Below are positions 34,798-42,933 of a stretch of 64,000 bases of DNA, in pieces. The notes below the pieces were generated by a model. It searched no databases and was not told the origin of the DNA. It was given only the letters and a program-made list of their open reading frames with translations. The translations under genes were made by a program, and so were the position numbers. The first letter of the stretch is position 1, and each line of letters opens with the position of its first letter. The DNA is from Trichormus variabilis 0441 (GTDB taxonomy: Bacteria; Cyanobacteriota; Cyanobacteriia; Cyanobacteriales; Nostocaceae), in the NCBI RefSeq assembly GCF_009856605.1, contig NZ_CP047242.1, positions 5,522,501-5,586,500 of the forward strand, in the 5' to 3' direction.

Positions 34798-34885
34798 TAG
34801 ACCCTATTGAAACCCTTGTACAGTAAGCGATTAGCGGGGGTCAACGAAATAATAAGGGTTTCAGGGATCGGTCTACCCCCGCTAA
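34798..34885 (+). other. Pseudoknot-like inverted repeats beside the CRISPR
   Basis: TAGACC/GGTCTA (34798/34870) and GAAACCCTT/AAGGGTTTC (34809/34854) make an interrupted stem. Its loop contains TTAGCGGGGGT (34831-34841), which is exactly complementary to ACCCCCGCTAA (34875-34885) on the 3' side, so the RNA could form an H-type pseudoknot. Another TTAGCGGGGG lies at 34739-34748. No open frame covers it. The rest of 34360-35057 shows no gene. Confidence 0.45.
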
Positions 34886-35057
34886 AAACTTACGTATCGA
34901 TAGTTAAAAGAAACACTTTTAGGTTTAATTGGAAACACAATATTAAGTTTTCAAGGTTCTGTGATTATAGGCAGTAGTATAACAAACTACTTCAAGCTGT
35001 AAAAGTCAGAAGTATTAATTTTTTTATCATGCAGTTACTAAGTAATTTGTATATATA

Positions 35058-35112
35058 GCGATTTGCAGTTGAATCAAATACAGACCTAACCCCCAACCCC
35101 TTCCCTACAAGG
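35058..35112. repeat. Left half of repeat element E, split by an IS
   Basis: AGCGATTTGCAGTTGAATCA and the following ACAGACCTAACCCCCAACCC lead to CCTTCCCTACAAGG, where the IS begins. The right half (36927-36972, CCTACAAGGGAAGGGGAGTA...) resumes after the IS. The last 9 bp, CCTACAAGG, are duplicated. Confidence 0.85.
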
Positions 35113-36926
35113 ATACTGTTGGCGAATTATTGAAGGGTTAAGCCCCTCAAGAGTTTGGAACAGTGGAAAAAAGAGAATAAGTATATTGAGCGTAGCATCT
35201 ACAAAGATTATGACCCTGCACCCGCGTGATATGTCGCAGATTCCTGAAACAACAGCGCAAGTAGCCCGGAATTCATTTCCCAAAGGGAACATATATATGA
35301 AGATGCGGGATGAAATAGGAGTGTTATATAAGGATGAGGATTTTGTCAAACTTTACCGCGCAGATTGTGGTCAAAGTGGAATATCAGCAGGACAACTGGC
35401 ATTAGTGACAGTAATGCAATTTATCGAAGGTTTAACGGATAGACAAGCGGCGGATGCAGTGAGGGGTCATATTGATTGGAAATACGCACTATCGTTGGAA
35501 TTAAATGACCCAGGGTTTGATTATTCAGTACTTTCAGAATTTCGTCAGCGATTAATCAAAGCAGGACGAGAGCGAGAGTTACTCAACCAAATGCTAGCTC
35601 GTTTCCAAGAACTAGGTTGGCTCAAAAATCGCGGCCGTGTCAGAACTGATTCAACTCACGTATTAGCCGCAGTACGACAGTTAAATCGTTTGGAATTAGT
35701 GGGAGAAACTTTACGTCATACCTTAAATGACTTGGCTTATTTTGCCCCTGATTGGCTCAAATCGAGAGTTGACGTTGATTGGTTTGAACGTTACTCCCTG
35801 AGATTTGAGCAATACCGCTTGCCCAAATCAAAAGCCGAACGTGAGAAATTGAGGCGAAAAATTGGTGAGGATGGTCATCATTTGCTATCCGCTTTGTATG
35901 CAGACTCAACTTGTAATTGGCTGTGGCAGATTCCATCAGTGGAAACATTACGTATAGTTTGGGTGCAACAATACTATATTCAATTGCAACAAGTCTATTG
36001 GCGAGAACAAGATAACTTACCACCAAATAGACTACAGATTGAATCTCCTTACGATGTTGATGCACGCAATTCCAGCAAGCGAGAAATCAACTGGACTGGT
36101 TATAATCTGCATCTGACAGAAATTTGTCACCCCATACTGCCAAACTTAATTATCAATGTGGAAACGTCCGTGGCCACAAGTGCGGATGTTGAGATGACAC
36201 CAGTAATTCATTCTCGTTTAAACCAGAACAATCTTTTGCCACAAGAACATGTTGTCGATACTGGCTATGTCAATGCTCAAAACTTAGTCGATAGTCAATC
36301 CCATTTTCATGTTGATTTAGTAGGAAAAGTTCCCCCCGGAACTAGTTGGCAAGCAACAGCACAATCCGGCTTTGAGCAAAATTGCTTCACTATTCATTGG
36401 GATTTGATGCGTGTTGATTGCCCAATGGGTAAACAAAGTAAGTCCTGGCGTACAACTGTCGATAGCCATGACAATCCAGTAGTCAAAATACAATTTGACA
36501 AATCCGATTGTTCGCTTTGTTCAAGTCGCTCAAAATGCACTCGCTCCAAAAAACTACCGCGTCTTCTGACCCTCAAACCACAGGAACTACATCTTGCATT
36601 ACATGATGCTCGCATTCGCCAAAAAACTGAATCTTTTCAACAAATTTATCACCAACGTGCTGGCGTTGAAGGCTTGATTTCCCAAGCTACTGGTCGCTAC
36701 CAATTACGCCGTTGTCGCTACATTGGTCTTGCCAAAACTCTCTTGCAGCATGTCATTACTGCTGCTGCTATCAACTTCAGTCGGATGTGGGATTGGTGGC
36801 AACATGTCCCACGCAGTCAGACTCGCGTTTCTCACTTTGCTCGAATTGCTCCCACTGCCTCATAGTATTCCTGATTTTCTATTTTGTGATGATTGGTTTT
36901 GCCCTCTATCAATTCGCCAACAGTAT
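35113..36926. mobile_element. Insertion sequence, IS1182-type, 1814 bp, with 9-bp target duplication
   Basis: The ends are ATACTGTTGGCGAATT at 35113 and AATTCGCCAACAGTAT ending at 36926, a perfect 16-bp terminal inverted repeat. CCTACAAGG flanks both sides (35104-35112 and 36927-36935), so insertion is recent enough to keep an exact target duplication. The single transposase gene is intact. The target is the palindrome CCTTCCCTACAAGGGAAGG of repeat E, and removing the IS and one duplicate restores the repeat exactly. Confidence 0.93.
35210..36865 (+). CDS. IS1182-type transposase
   Basis: A ~551-residue DDE transposase. The N-terminal DUF772-like region has LYRADCGQSGISAGQLALVT and DRQAADAVRGHIDWKYAL, then RVRTDSTHVLAAVR (first Asp), HVVDTGYVNAQNL (second Asp), a Cys-rich segment (DCSLCSSRSKCTRSKK) typical of the family, and the C-terminal YHQRAGVEGLISQATGRYQL (Glu). 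Length and layout are complete, with no frameshift. ATG 35210 is preferred over TTG 35186. It fills the IS between its inverted repeats and is flanked by no passenger gene. Confidence 0.93.
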   Translation: MTLHPRDMSQIPETTAQVARNSFPKGNIYMKMRDEIGVLYKDEDFVKLYRADCGQSGISAGQLALVTVMQFIEGLTDRQAADAVRGHIDWKYALSLELNDPGFDYSVLSEFRQRLIKAGRERELLNQMLARFQELGWLKNRGRVRTDSTHVLAAVRQLNRLELVGETLRHTLNDLAYFAPDWLKSRVDVDWFERYSLRFEQYRLPKSKAEREKLRRKIGEDGHHLLSALYADSTCNWLWQIPSVETLRIVWVQQYYIQLQQVYWREQDNLPPNRLQIESPYDVDARNSSKREINWTGYNLHLTEICHPILPNLIINVETSVATSADVEMTPVIHSRLNQNNLLPQEHVVDTGYVNAQNLVDSQSHFHVDLVGKVPPGTSWQATAQSGFEQNCFTIHWDLMRVDCPMGKQSKSWRTTVDSHDNPVVKIQFDKSDCSLCSSRSKCTRSKKLPRLLTLKPQELHLALHDARIRQKTESFQQIYHQRAGVEGLISQATGRYQLRRCRYIGLAKTLLQHVITAAAINFSRMWDWWQHVPRSQTRVSHFARIAPTAS

Positions 36927-36972
36927 CCTACAAGGGAAGGGGAGTAAGAATCAAAGCCTCTCTCCTTGTAGG
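36927..36972. repeat. Right half of repeat element E
   Basis: Starts with the duplicated CCTACAAGG, continues GAAGGGGAGTAAGAATCAAA and GCCTCTCTCCTTGTAGG, and runs directly into MITE B at 36973. Confidence 0.8.
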
Positions 36973-37137
36973 CTGCGGTGTACACACATCTTTGTGCTGG
37001 GTGCAAAATGTTGTTTGATCCCCCTAAATCCCCCTTCAAAAGGGGGACTTTGATTCTTGTTCCCACTTTTTTAAGGGGGGTTAGGGGGGATCAAAACTTT
37101 ATGGGGCTAGGTTATCAGACTTGTGTGTACACCGTAG
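36973..37137. mobile_element. MITE-like element B, copy 2 (165 bp)
   Basis: Ends CTGCGGTGTACACACA and TGTGTGTACACCGTAG, with inner TTTGATCCCCCTAA and TTAGGGGGGATCAAA, the same as the copy at 26492-26658 in the same orientation with scattered differences. It abuts repeat E on the left and element D on the right. Confidence 0.8.
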
Positions 37138-37143
37138 AGAATA

Positions 37144-37218
37144 GTAGGTTAGGTGTAGCGATAGCGTAACCCAACAAAGTCTTGAGAATGTTGGGTTCCG
37201 TTCCTCCACCCAACCTAC
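37144..37218. repeat. Hairpin element D, copy 2 (75 bp)
   Basis: GTAGGTTAGGTGTAGCGATA, ... CACCCAACCTAC; same length as the copy at 32537-32611 with a few substitutions. It begins 6 bp after MITE B. Confidence 0.78.
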
Positions 37219-37265
37219 ACTAAATTCAAAAGCGTAATAGCTTAATTTATTTACTGTGATCTTTC

Positions 37266-37453
37266 AAATGAGAAAGCATTTAAACCAAATGCTTTCTCAT
37301 TTCAGTGTTTTCCGCAAACAATTACAGATATTGTTTTCTCATTTGCTGTAAATGCTTTCTCATTTCATTAGATTGCGTATTCATTTTGGTGTTTTCCGCA
37401 AGCAATTACAGATATTGCTTTCTCATTTGTTGTAAATGCTTTCTGTTTTCGGC
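37266..37453. repeat. Palindrome plus 84-bp tandem repeat (iteron-like array)
   Basis: AAATGAGAAAGCATTT (37266-37281) and its exact complement AAATGCTTTCTCATTT (37287-37302) form a 16-bp hairpin. Then an 84-bp unit starting GTGTTTTCCGCAA at 37305 is repeated from 37389 for about 65 bp. The core GCTTTCTCATTT (or TTTTCTCATTTG) recurs at least four times in it, so the same short word is present in palindromic and direct form. It lies 135-320 bp upstream of the gene at 37588. Confidence 0.7.
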
Positions 37454-37587
37454 AATTACGCATTTATGACAAACATTATCTTTGTAGCAAAAGCAATTAT
37501 ATATTTGCTGAAATTCTCTCAGGCTGATCTATACAGAAGTTTTTTAAGGTAAATAATATTACTACGCTACCTAACAAGGTGTATTTT

Positions 37588-38016
37588 ATGGCTCGTAGAA
37601 AAAGAAGCTCTCAGGCGTTACAAAAAGCAGTGCGGCGTGCGGCTAGTGTTAACTCTATTGATCCAAACTTAGATTTAGGTAATGGACTCAGTTTACCAGC
37701 TTTCTTAAATCTTATTGAGACTATGCGAAATAAGGAAAATACATACAATAGCGCCCTTTCCAATCTTGATAAGCTATACAGAGAAATGCTGGAAACAGAA
37801 CGCCAGTTAGCAGATATGACAGAACATATATTGTTAGGTGTGGCTACTCGATACGGCAAAAGCAGCGTAGAGTATGGTATGGCGGGAGGTGTGCCAAAAA
37901 ACCAGCGCCGCAAAGGGTTACGAGGTGAATCATCAAATTATACTGACGATCGCTCATCATTTGTTGTTAGTGTCAATAACAATGGAAATGGAACAAAAGC
38001 CGCAGGGAAAATTTAG
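37588..38016 (+). CDS. Basic hypothetical protein with central coiled coil
   Basis: A 142-residue protein. The N-terminus is strongly basic (MARRKRSSQALQKAVRRAAS), the centre is helical and coiled-coil-like (LPAFLNLIETMRNKENTYNS, LSNLDKLYREMLETERQLAD), and the C-terminus is polar and low-complexity (VSVNNNGNGTKAAGKI). AAGGTG is 9 bases before ATG 37588, which is preferred over GTG 37579. There is no signal or membrane segment; the layout suggests a nucleic-acid-binding protein. I do not recognise a family. Its long upstream repeat array could hold its own binding sites (inference). Confidence 0.65.
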   Translation: MARRKRSSQALQKAVRRAASVNSIDPNLDLGNGLSLPAFLNLIETMRNKENTYNSALSNLDKLYREMLETERQLADMTEHILLGVATRYGKSSVEYGMAGGVPKNQRRKGLRGESSNYTDDRSSFVVSVNNNGNGTKAAGKI

Positions 38017-38082
38017 CTAGAAATTGGGGGGGGGTAGGAAGTGTTAGCACTTATTGATCCCCCCCAACTCCTTTAAAAAAGC

Positions 38083-39264
38083 TCACCCTTTCACACAAAC
38101 AACTTGCTTGAGAGTAGCGACAACTTCAACCAAGTCTGCTTGATTTTCCATCACTTGATCAATGGGTTTATAAGCACCAGGAATTTCATCTAAAACACCA
38201 GTATCTTTACGGCATTCTACGCCCTTGGTTTGCTCAATCAAATCATCAAGAGTATAGACATTTTTGGCTTTACTTCTTGACAATAAACGACCAGCACCGT
38301 GAGAGCAAGAACAAAAACTATGGGCATTACCTTTACCTTTAACAATGAAAGATTTTGCTCCCATTGAACCAGGAATAATGCCATAATCTTCTGTTTGAGC
38401 GCGGACTGCACCTTTACGAGTTACGTACACATCTTCATCAAAATGTACTTCTTTTTCAGCATAGTTATGATGACAATTTACCTGTAACAAAGGTTTAGTT
38501 AATTTGCCACCAGCAAGATGTTTTTCAACAATGCGTTTAAAACGCGCCATCATCACATCACGGTTAACACGGGCATAATCTTGCGCCCATTGTAAATCGT
38601 TCCAGTATGCTTTAAATTCTGGTGTACCAGCGATGAAATAAGCCAAATCAGGATCAGGTAATCTATTACCTGCTAGTTTTGCTAATTCTTTCGCGGTACT
38701 AATATGACATTGAGCAAGTTGATTGCCAATATTCCGTGAACCAGAGTGCAACATTAACCAAACTTGGTTTTCTGTATCCAAACAAACTTCTAAAAAGTGA
38801 TTCCCGCCGCCTAGAGAACCCATTTGTCTCATGGCTTTAGTTTGTAAGTCTTGGACACCAGAATGTAAGTCTGAAAAATCGCGCCAACGTTGCCAGTTAG
38901 CCACCGATTTTTCTACTTCTTTATTTTCATTAAACCCTGTGGGAATTGCGGCTTCAATATCTAGGCGAATTTTCTTGAGTTTTCCTTCTAAATGTTCACC
39001 TGTAAATGGTGTTTTAATTGCACTCATACCGCAACCAATATCTACCCCCACCGCCGCAGGAATGATTGCTTCTTTAGTGGCAATTACAGAACCAACTAAA
39101 GCACCTTTTCCTAAATGAACATCGGGCATTAATGCTATGTGTTTAAATACAAATGGTAGCGATGCCACGTTTTTTGCCATCTTGGTTTCTTCGGAACCTA
39201 GTTCATGATTTGCCCAAGATAATACAGGTGCTTGTGTTTTAATTTCTAACTTTTCGTAGGGCAT
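38083..39264 (-). CDS. rtcB: RtcB-type RNA ligase
   Basis: A 393-residue GTP-dependent tRNA/RNA ligase that joins 2',3'-cyclic-phosphate or 3'-phosphate ends to 5'-OH ends through a guanylated His and two Mn ions. Motifs: MPDVHLGKGALVGSVIAT, AVGVDIGCGMSAI (metal Cys), LGGGNHFLEV (metal His), LHSGSRNIGNQLA, NCHHNYAEKE, GSMGAKSFIV and SCSHGAGRLLSR (nucleotidyl-transfer His). Length is near the family average. No archease gene is adjacent; the gene reads toward the hypothetical gene at 37588. Confidence 0.95.
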   Translation of the reverse strand: MPYEKLEIKTQAPVLSWANHELGSEETKMAKNVASLPFVFKHIALMPDVHLGKGALVGSVIATKEAIIPAAVGVDIGCGMSAIKTPFTGEHLEGKLKKIRLDIEAAIPTGFNENKEVEKSVANWQRWRDFSDLHSGVQDLQTKAMRQMGSLGGGNHFLEVCLDTENQVWLMLHSGSRNIGNQLAQCHISTAKELAKLAGNRLPDPDLAYFIAGTPEFKAYWNDLQWAQDYARVNRDVMMARFKRIVEKHLAGGKLTKPLLQVNCHHNYAEKEVHFDEDVYVTRKGAVRAQTEDYGIIPGSMGAKSFIVKGKGNAHSFCSCSHGAGRLLSRSKAKNVYTLDDLIEQTKGVECRKDTGVLDEIPGAYKPIDQVMENQADLVEVVATLKQVVCVKG

Positions 39265-39492
39265 AGTTTTTAATGGGTAATTGGTAATAGGAAGGAAAAT
39301 TAAAAATTAGGATCTACTACATTTTTTTATTTGTAAAATACATATGTTACATTTGTAATACAATCGAATTTGAGTGTCAAGGGATGTTTGATAAAAAACC
39401 GCAATTTTTCTGCTATCAAAAGTTTGCTTCCCTAAAGGGGTACATCCAATAGGGAAAAACAGCTACAGTAACGCCGTTTGCGACTTTCTCTC

Positions 39493-39644
39493 AAACCTAA
39501 CCCCCAACCCCTTCCCTGCAAGGGAATGGGGGTAAGATTCAAAGTAGAGACATTGTATGCAACATCTCTACAGTTTCAGGGGAGAGGTACCCTGCGGGTA
39601 CTCCTGCGGAGAACTCGTAGAGTAGCAAGCTATGGAGAGGGGTT
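39493..39644. repeat. Composite of repeat element E with an inserted palindrome
   Basis: AACCTAACCCCCAACCCCTT, CCCTGCAAGGGAATGGGGGT then AGTAGAGACATTGTATGCAA plus CATCTCTAC (a near-palindrome like the core of MITE C), then GGGGAGAGG...GGAGAGGGG. It fills most of the 448-bp gap between rtcB and the methyltransferase gene; the remainder shows no gene. Confidence 0.65.
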
Positions 39645-39712
39645 TCAAAAATAAGTCGCACATTGCGTACAGTAGAATTTAAAAGAATAATGACCGAGCC
39701 TAACTCAACTTT

Positions 39713-40612
39713 ATGGCAACACGTCCAAAAACAATTTGGGAAAGCTTCTTATCGCCTGTAGTCCGGTTTTTGATTGATGAAGACAAGTGGCGGCGTTATG
39801 CTCAAAGTATCGATTGGGAAAAAGAAAGCGATCGCTTCCGCAGAACAGATGTGATAATCCCCTCGTACTACACTAGCCATAATTTTCACGGCATTGAGGG
39901 GGGATATCTCAATTCTAGTGCAGCCGTCACCTACGACCCAATTACGGAATACGTCCTACCACCAAATGAAACGCTGGTACGTCAAGCCTTAATTGATGCG
40001 GTAAAAGTCCAACCACGACGCATACTTGATTTAGGTTGTGGTACGGGTTCCACCACATTAATGTTAAAGCAGGCTTTTTCCCAAGCAGATGTGATCGGTT
40101 TGGATTTATCACCTTATATGTTGGTGAGGGCGGAAGATAAAGCCAGAATTGGGGGTTTAGATATTAGCTGGCGACATGGGAACGCCGAAAAAACTAGCTT
40201 TCCCGATGCTTCCTTTGATTTGGTGACGGCTGCTTTGTTATTCCATGAGACACCAGTTGAGGTATCCCAAGCAATATTACAAGAATGTTTCCGGCTGTTG
40301 GTAGCTGGTGGACAAGTTATAATTCTCGACGGAAATCAAAAAAGCCTACGTCAGTTAAATTGGCTCAATGATATTTTTGAGGAGCCTTACATCCGTGAGT
40401 ATGCGGCTGATAGTGTAGATGCGCGGATGGGTGCGGCTGGGTTTGCCAAAGTGCGGACAGAAGATTTATGGCTGATACATCAAGTAACTAGCGGTATCAA
40501 ACCCATCTTGGCAACAGATACTAACCAAGCAAAAGAAAGACAATATATGGCAGCAATAGATAATAATAATTTGGAGGGTCTAGAATCTCCAGCTTTTGGC
40601 ATAGTGGCATGA
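39713..40612 (+). CDS. Class I SAM-dependent methyltransferase
   Basis: A 299-residue methyltransferase with motif I RRILDLGCGTGSTTLML (~110-126), motif II-like DVIGLDLSPYML, ISWRHGNAEKTSFPDASFDL and LLVAGGQVIILDGNQ (motif III/IV). The N-terminal ~95 residues carry a helical cap with FRRTDVIIPSYYTSHNFHGI, reminiscent of small-molecule methyltransferases. The acceptor is unknown. Its stop overlaps the start of the HAD gene at 40609 (ATGA), so translation of the two is coupled. Start at ATG 39713. Confidence 0.88.
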   Translation: MATRPKTIWESFLSPVVRFLIDEDKWRRYAQSIDWEKESDRFRRTDVIIPSYYTSHNFHGIEGGYLNSSAAVTYDPITEYVLPPNETLVRQALIDAVKVQPRRILDLGCGTGSTTLMLKQAFSQADVIGLDLSPYMLVRAEDKARIGGLDISWRHGNAEKTSFPDASFDLVTAALLFHETPVEVSQAILQECFRLLVAGGQVIILDGNQKSLRQLNWLNDIFEEPYIREYAADSVDARMGAAGFAKVRTEDLWLIHQVTSGIKPILATDTNQAKERQYMAAIDNNNLEGLESPAFGIVA

Positions 40613-41337
40613 GTTTAAAGGCAATTCTGTTTGATTTCAATGGCGTAATCATCAATGATGAGCGCATCCACCTACAATTGATCGATGAAATTCTCATTCA
40701 AGAAAATCTCCAACCCCAAAAAGTGCAAGAGCGTCAAGCTTCATTAGGAAGGAGCGATCGCGCTTGTTTTCAAGAATTGCTAGCAAATCGTGGTAGAGTC
40801 GTCAGCGATGATTCTTTAACTCAGTTACTCAACAGTAAAGCTCAAGCTTACGTGCTGGAAGTGGAGAAATTAGAAAAACTCCCCATATATCCAGGTCTAG
40901 AAGACTTGATATATCAAGCGCGTTCCCGTAATCTCCATTTAGGCATTGTTAGCGGTGCAGTTCGTCAAGAAATAGAGCTAGTACTTAACCGCGCTAAACT
41001 AGCCGAGTACTTCACAGTTATTGTTGCAGGCGACGACATCACCACCAGCAAACCCAAACCAGATGGTTATTTACTAGCAGTGGAACGCCTAAATCAAGAA
41101 TATCCCGAATTAAATCTCTTACCCCAGGAATGCTTGGCTATTGAAGATACCCCAGCAGGTATCGCAGCCGCTAAACGAGCGCAAATGCAGGTGGTAGGCG
41201 TAGCGAATACATACCCCTTCCATATGTTACAACGCTGCTGTAACTGGACTGTCGATTACCTGAGTGACTTGGAACTAGAACGAGTCCAAAAAATATTTTC
41301 TGGCGGAGAATTTCAGGCGATCGTGAGTGAGTGTTAA
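40609..41337 (+). CDS. HAD-superfamily hydrolase (beta-phosphoglucomutase-like)
   Basis: A 242-residue HAD protein with cap domain. Motif I is ILFDFNGVI, in which the nucleophile Asp9 is kept but the usual second Asp is Asn11; motif II is GIVSGA, motif III SKPKPDGYL and motif IV IEDTPAGIAAA. In phosphatases the second Asp is the general acid/base, so the Asn suggests altered chemistry or a phosphatase with low activity. The start overlaps the upstream methyltransferase stop by 4 bases, implying that the two proteins work on the same pathway. Substrate unknown. Confidence 0.82.
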   Translation: MSLKAILFDFNGVIINDERIHLQLIDEILIQENLQPQKVQERQASLGRSDRACFQELLANRGRVVSDDSLTQLLNSKAQAYVLEVEKLEKLPIYPGLEDLIYQARSRNLHLGIVSGAVRQEIELVLNRAKLAEYFTVIVAGDDITTSKPKPDGYLLAVERLNQEYPELNLLPQECLAIEDTPAGIAAAKRAQMQVVGVANTYPFHMLQRCCNWTVDYLSDLELERVQKIFSGGEFQAIVSEC

Positions 41338-41404
41338 AATATTGTCTAATAGCATGAAGTTAGTCTAGGTAAGCATAATTTTATCAACTTACCAAGCTCT
41401 CTAA

Positions 41405-41477
41405 GGGGAATTAGCTCAGTTGGTAGAGCGCTGCGATCGCACCGCAGAGGTCAGGGATTCGAGTTCCCTATTCTCCA
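41405..41477 (+). tRNA. tRNA-Ala (anticodon CGC)
   Basis: A 73-nt cloverleaf: acceptor GGGGAAT/ATTCTCC with the G3-U70 pair that identifies alanine tRNAs, D arm GCTC...GAGC, anticodon arm CTGCG-ATCGCAC-CGCAG with anticodon CGC, T arm AGGGA-TTCGAGT-TCCCT and discriminator A. CCA is not encoded. The anticodon stem-loop contains the HIP1 octamer GCGATCGC (41433-41440). Confidence 0.94.
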
Positions 41478-41855
41478 TTTGTATATTAAATAATTATTGT
41501 CAGTTTTAAAGAATTATTTAATGGACAGCATATAAAGAGATAAGCATGGTGTTTGAGAATTTTCAATTAGAGTTCTTAACTCATCAATAGATAGTAGAGT
41601 CATATAGTGAAATTCCTATCGTCGGTAATTAAAGCTCAACAATGTATATTTATTTCCAAGCCTTAAACCCAAAAATTCATCTTTCTTTTGATGAAAAATT
41701 AGCTATTATATACACCATTCTGTAGGCGTAGAAAAAACTTCTTCTCTGTACTTATATTTAAAAAGTACTTTTCACTACAGATACCCAGATGTACAAACAG
41801 GGAAATTTTCTTCTCTGTACACCTGAGAGCAAAAATTACACCATCGGAAATCAGA
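41478..41855. other. AT-rich gap, no feature seen
   Basis: 378 bp between tRNA-Ala and scpA. Two short direct copies of AAAACTTCTTCTCTGTAC / AAATTTTCTTCTCTGTAC occur around 41732 and 41804. No credible open frame, RNA gene or known repeat. Confidence 0.4.
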
Positions 41856-42680
41856 ATGGATGCTTCCGAGCTATTAGAAACGATCACTCTCTTAATTGAG
41901 CAAGCAGAACAAGGAGAAATAGATCCTTGGGATGTCAAAGTTATTGAGGTGATTGACCGTTATTTAGAACTAATGACACCAAAGACCACTGCCAGAGGTT
42001 ATGAATCTGACTTGTCTCAATCTGGACAGGCTTTTTTATCAGCCTCTATGCTGGTATTATTCAAGGCCAATACCTTGATGCAATTATCAACAGCAGAAGA
42101 TTTAGAAGATATTGAGGATAGTCTATTAGCAGAGAATGGAGATAGCTTATTCCATCAAACCCATCGTTTACCCTTAGAGCGAGTTTTACGACGGCGACCC
42201 GCCGCCATGCCCCCACCAAAACGCCGTGTCACTTTGCAAGAGTTGATCGCCCAATTGCAAATCATGGCGAACCAACTCAAACTAGTACAAAAAGTTAGTA
42301 AACCGGAACGTCCCAAACGTCAACCTACTGTCAAAGCTATGCGGGAAGCGCTAGAGTTAGCGCACCAAGAAAATTTGACGGAGGTAGCTGGTGAATTGGA
42401 ACAAGTATTGCATTTTTCGGCCCAAGAACTGTTGTTAGAACAAAATTATTTAAATTTAGAACAACTCGTACAATTGTGGACTCAGACAAAGCAATCACAC
42501 CAATTATCAGCCCATGAATCGGTAAACAGTGACCTAGTTAGCGTGTTCTGGGCTTTATTGCTATTATCGGCACAATCTAAGGTAGAGCTAGTTCAGGAGG
42601 AATTTTATCAAGAGGTGAGAATCCGCTTGCTTTCAGATTCAGTAAACACCTACCAATCATTGGAGCAACCAATAAACTGA
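41856..42680 (+). CDS. scpA: Segregation and condensation protein A
   Basis: A 274-residue kleisin that bridges SMC with ScpB in chromosome condensation. The N-terminal helix bundle has ELLETITLLIEQAEQGEIDP, followed by AFLSASMLVLFKANTLMQL; the C-terminus is the winged-helix part (SKVELVQEEFYQEVRIRLLS, the typical kleisin end). The middle carries a variable basic/proline stretch (RRRPAAMPPPKRRVTLQEL). Slightly longer than the E. coli-unrelated bacterial average (~250). The ATG at 41856 leads directly into the conserved helix; it lies alone on this strand with scpB elsewhere. Confidence 0.9.
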   Translation: MDASELLETITLLIEQAEQGEIDPWDVKVIEVIDRYLELMTPKTTARGYESDLSQSGQAFLSASMLVLFKANTLMQLSTAEDLEDIEDSLLAENGDSLFHQTHRLPLERVLRRRPAAMPPPKRRVTLQELIAQLQIMANQLKLVQKVSKPERPKRQPTVKAMREALELAHQENLTEVAGELEQVLHFSAQELLLEQNYLNLEQLVQLWTQTKQSHQLSAHESVNSDLVSVFWALLLLSAQSKVELVQEEFYQEVRIRLLSDSVNTYQSLEQPIN

Positions 42681-42795
42681 ACCAATTGAGAACAGTTATA
42701 TAGAAGCTTCTGTGAATTTACAGACTGTTGCATCAGTAAACCCAAAAATCCGATTAAATTAAAAAGATAACTGATTGCTTGTCATCTAACCGTAC

Positions 42796-42933
42796 TAGGA
42801 CTTACGTATGGAGAAGAAAAATCAAAGCTTTGGGCAAGAGGTGCAGGGGTTCAGGGGTTCAAAACCCTCACACCCTCACACCCCTACACCCTCACACCCT
42901 TCCAAGGTGAAAAGTCTAATTGCCTAAGTCCTA
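42796..42933. repeat. Repeat with TAGGACTTA/TAAGTCCTA ends and CACACCCT units
   Basis: TAGGACTTA (42796-42804) and TAAGTCCTA (42925-42933) are exact inverted repeats. Inside are CAGGGGTTC direct repeats and several CACACCCT units (about 42863-42902). It lies in the 387-bp gap between scpA and the NDP-sugar gene; the rest shows nothing. Confidence 0.65.

Noticed and set aside
34519..34800. 93-residue open frame on the + strand
   Set aside because: It is read through the two CRISPR repeats (the phrase VSIPVRGKGIKT appears twice from the repeats) and is not a real protein.
34818..34841. TGTACAGT followed by repeated motifs, as at the ends of Tn7-like CRISPR-associated transposons
   Set aside because: No TnsB-binding repeat series, no tnsB/tnsC/tniQ or cas12k gene, and no matching second end; the CRISPR repeat is not of the type V-K kind.
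36712..37053. Frames overlapping the end of the transposase
   Set aside because: Out-of-frame shadows running into repeat E and MITE B; no independent protein features.
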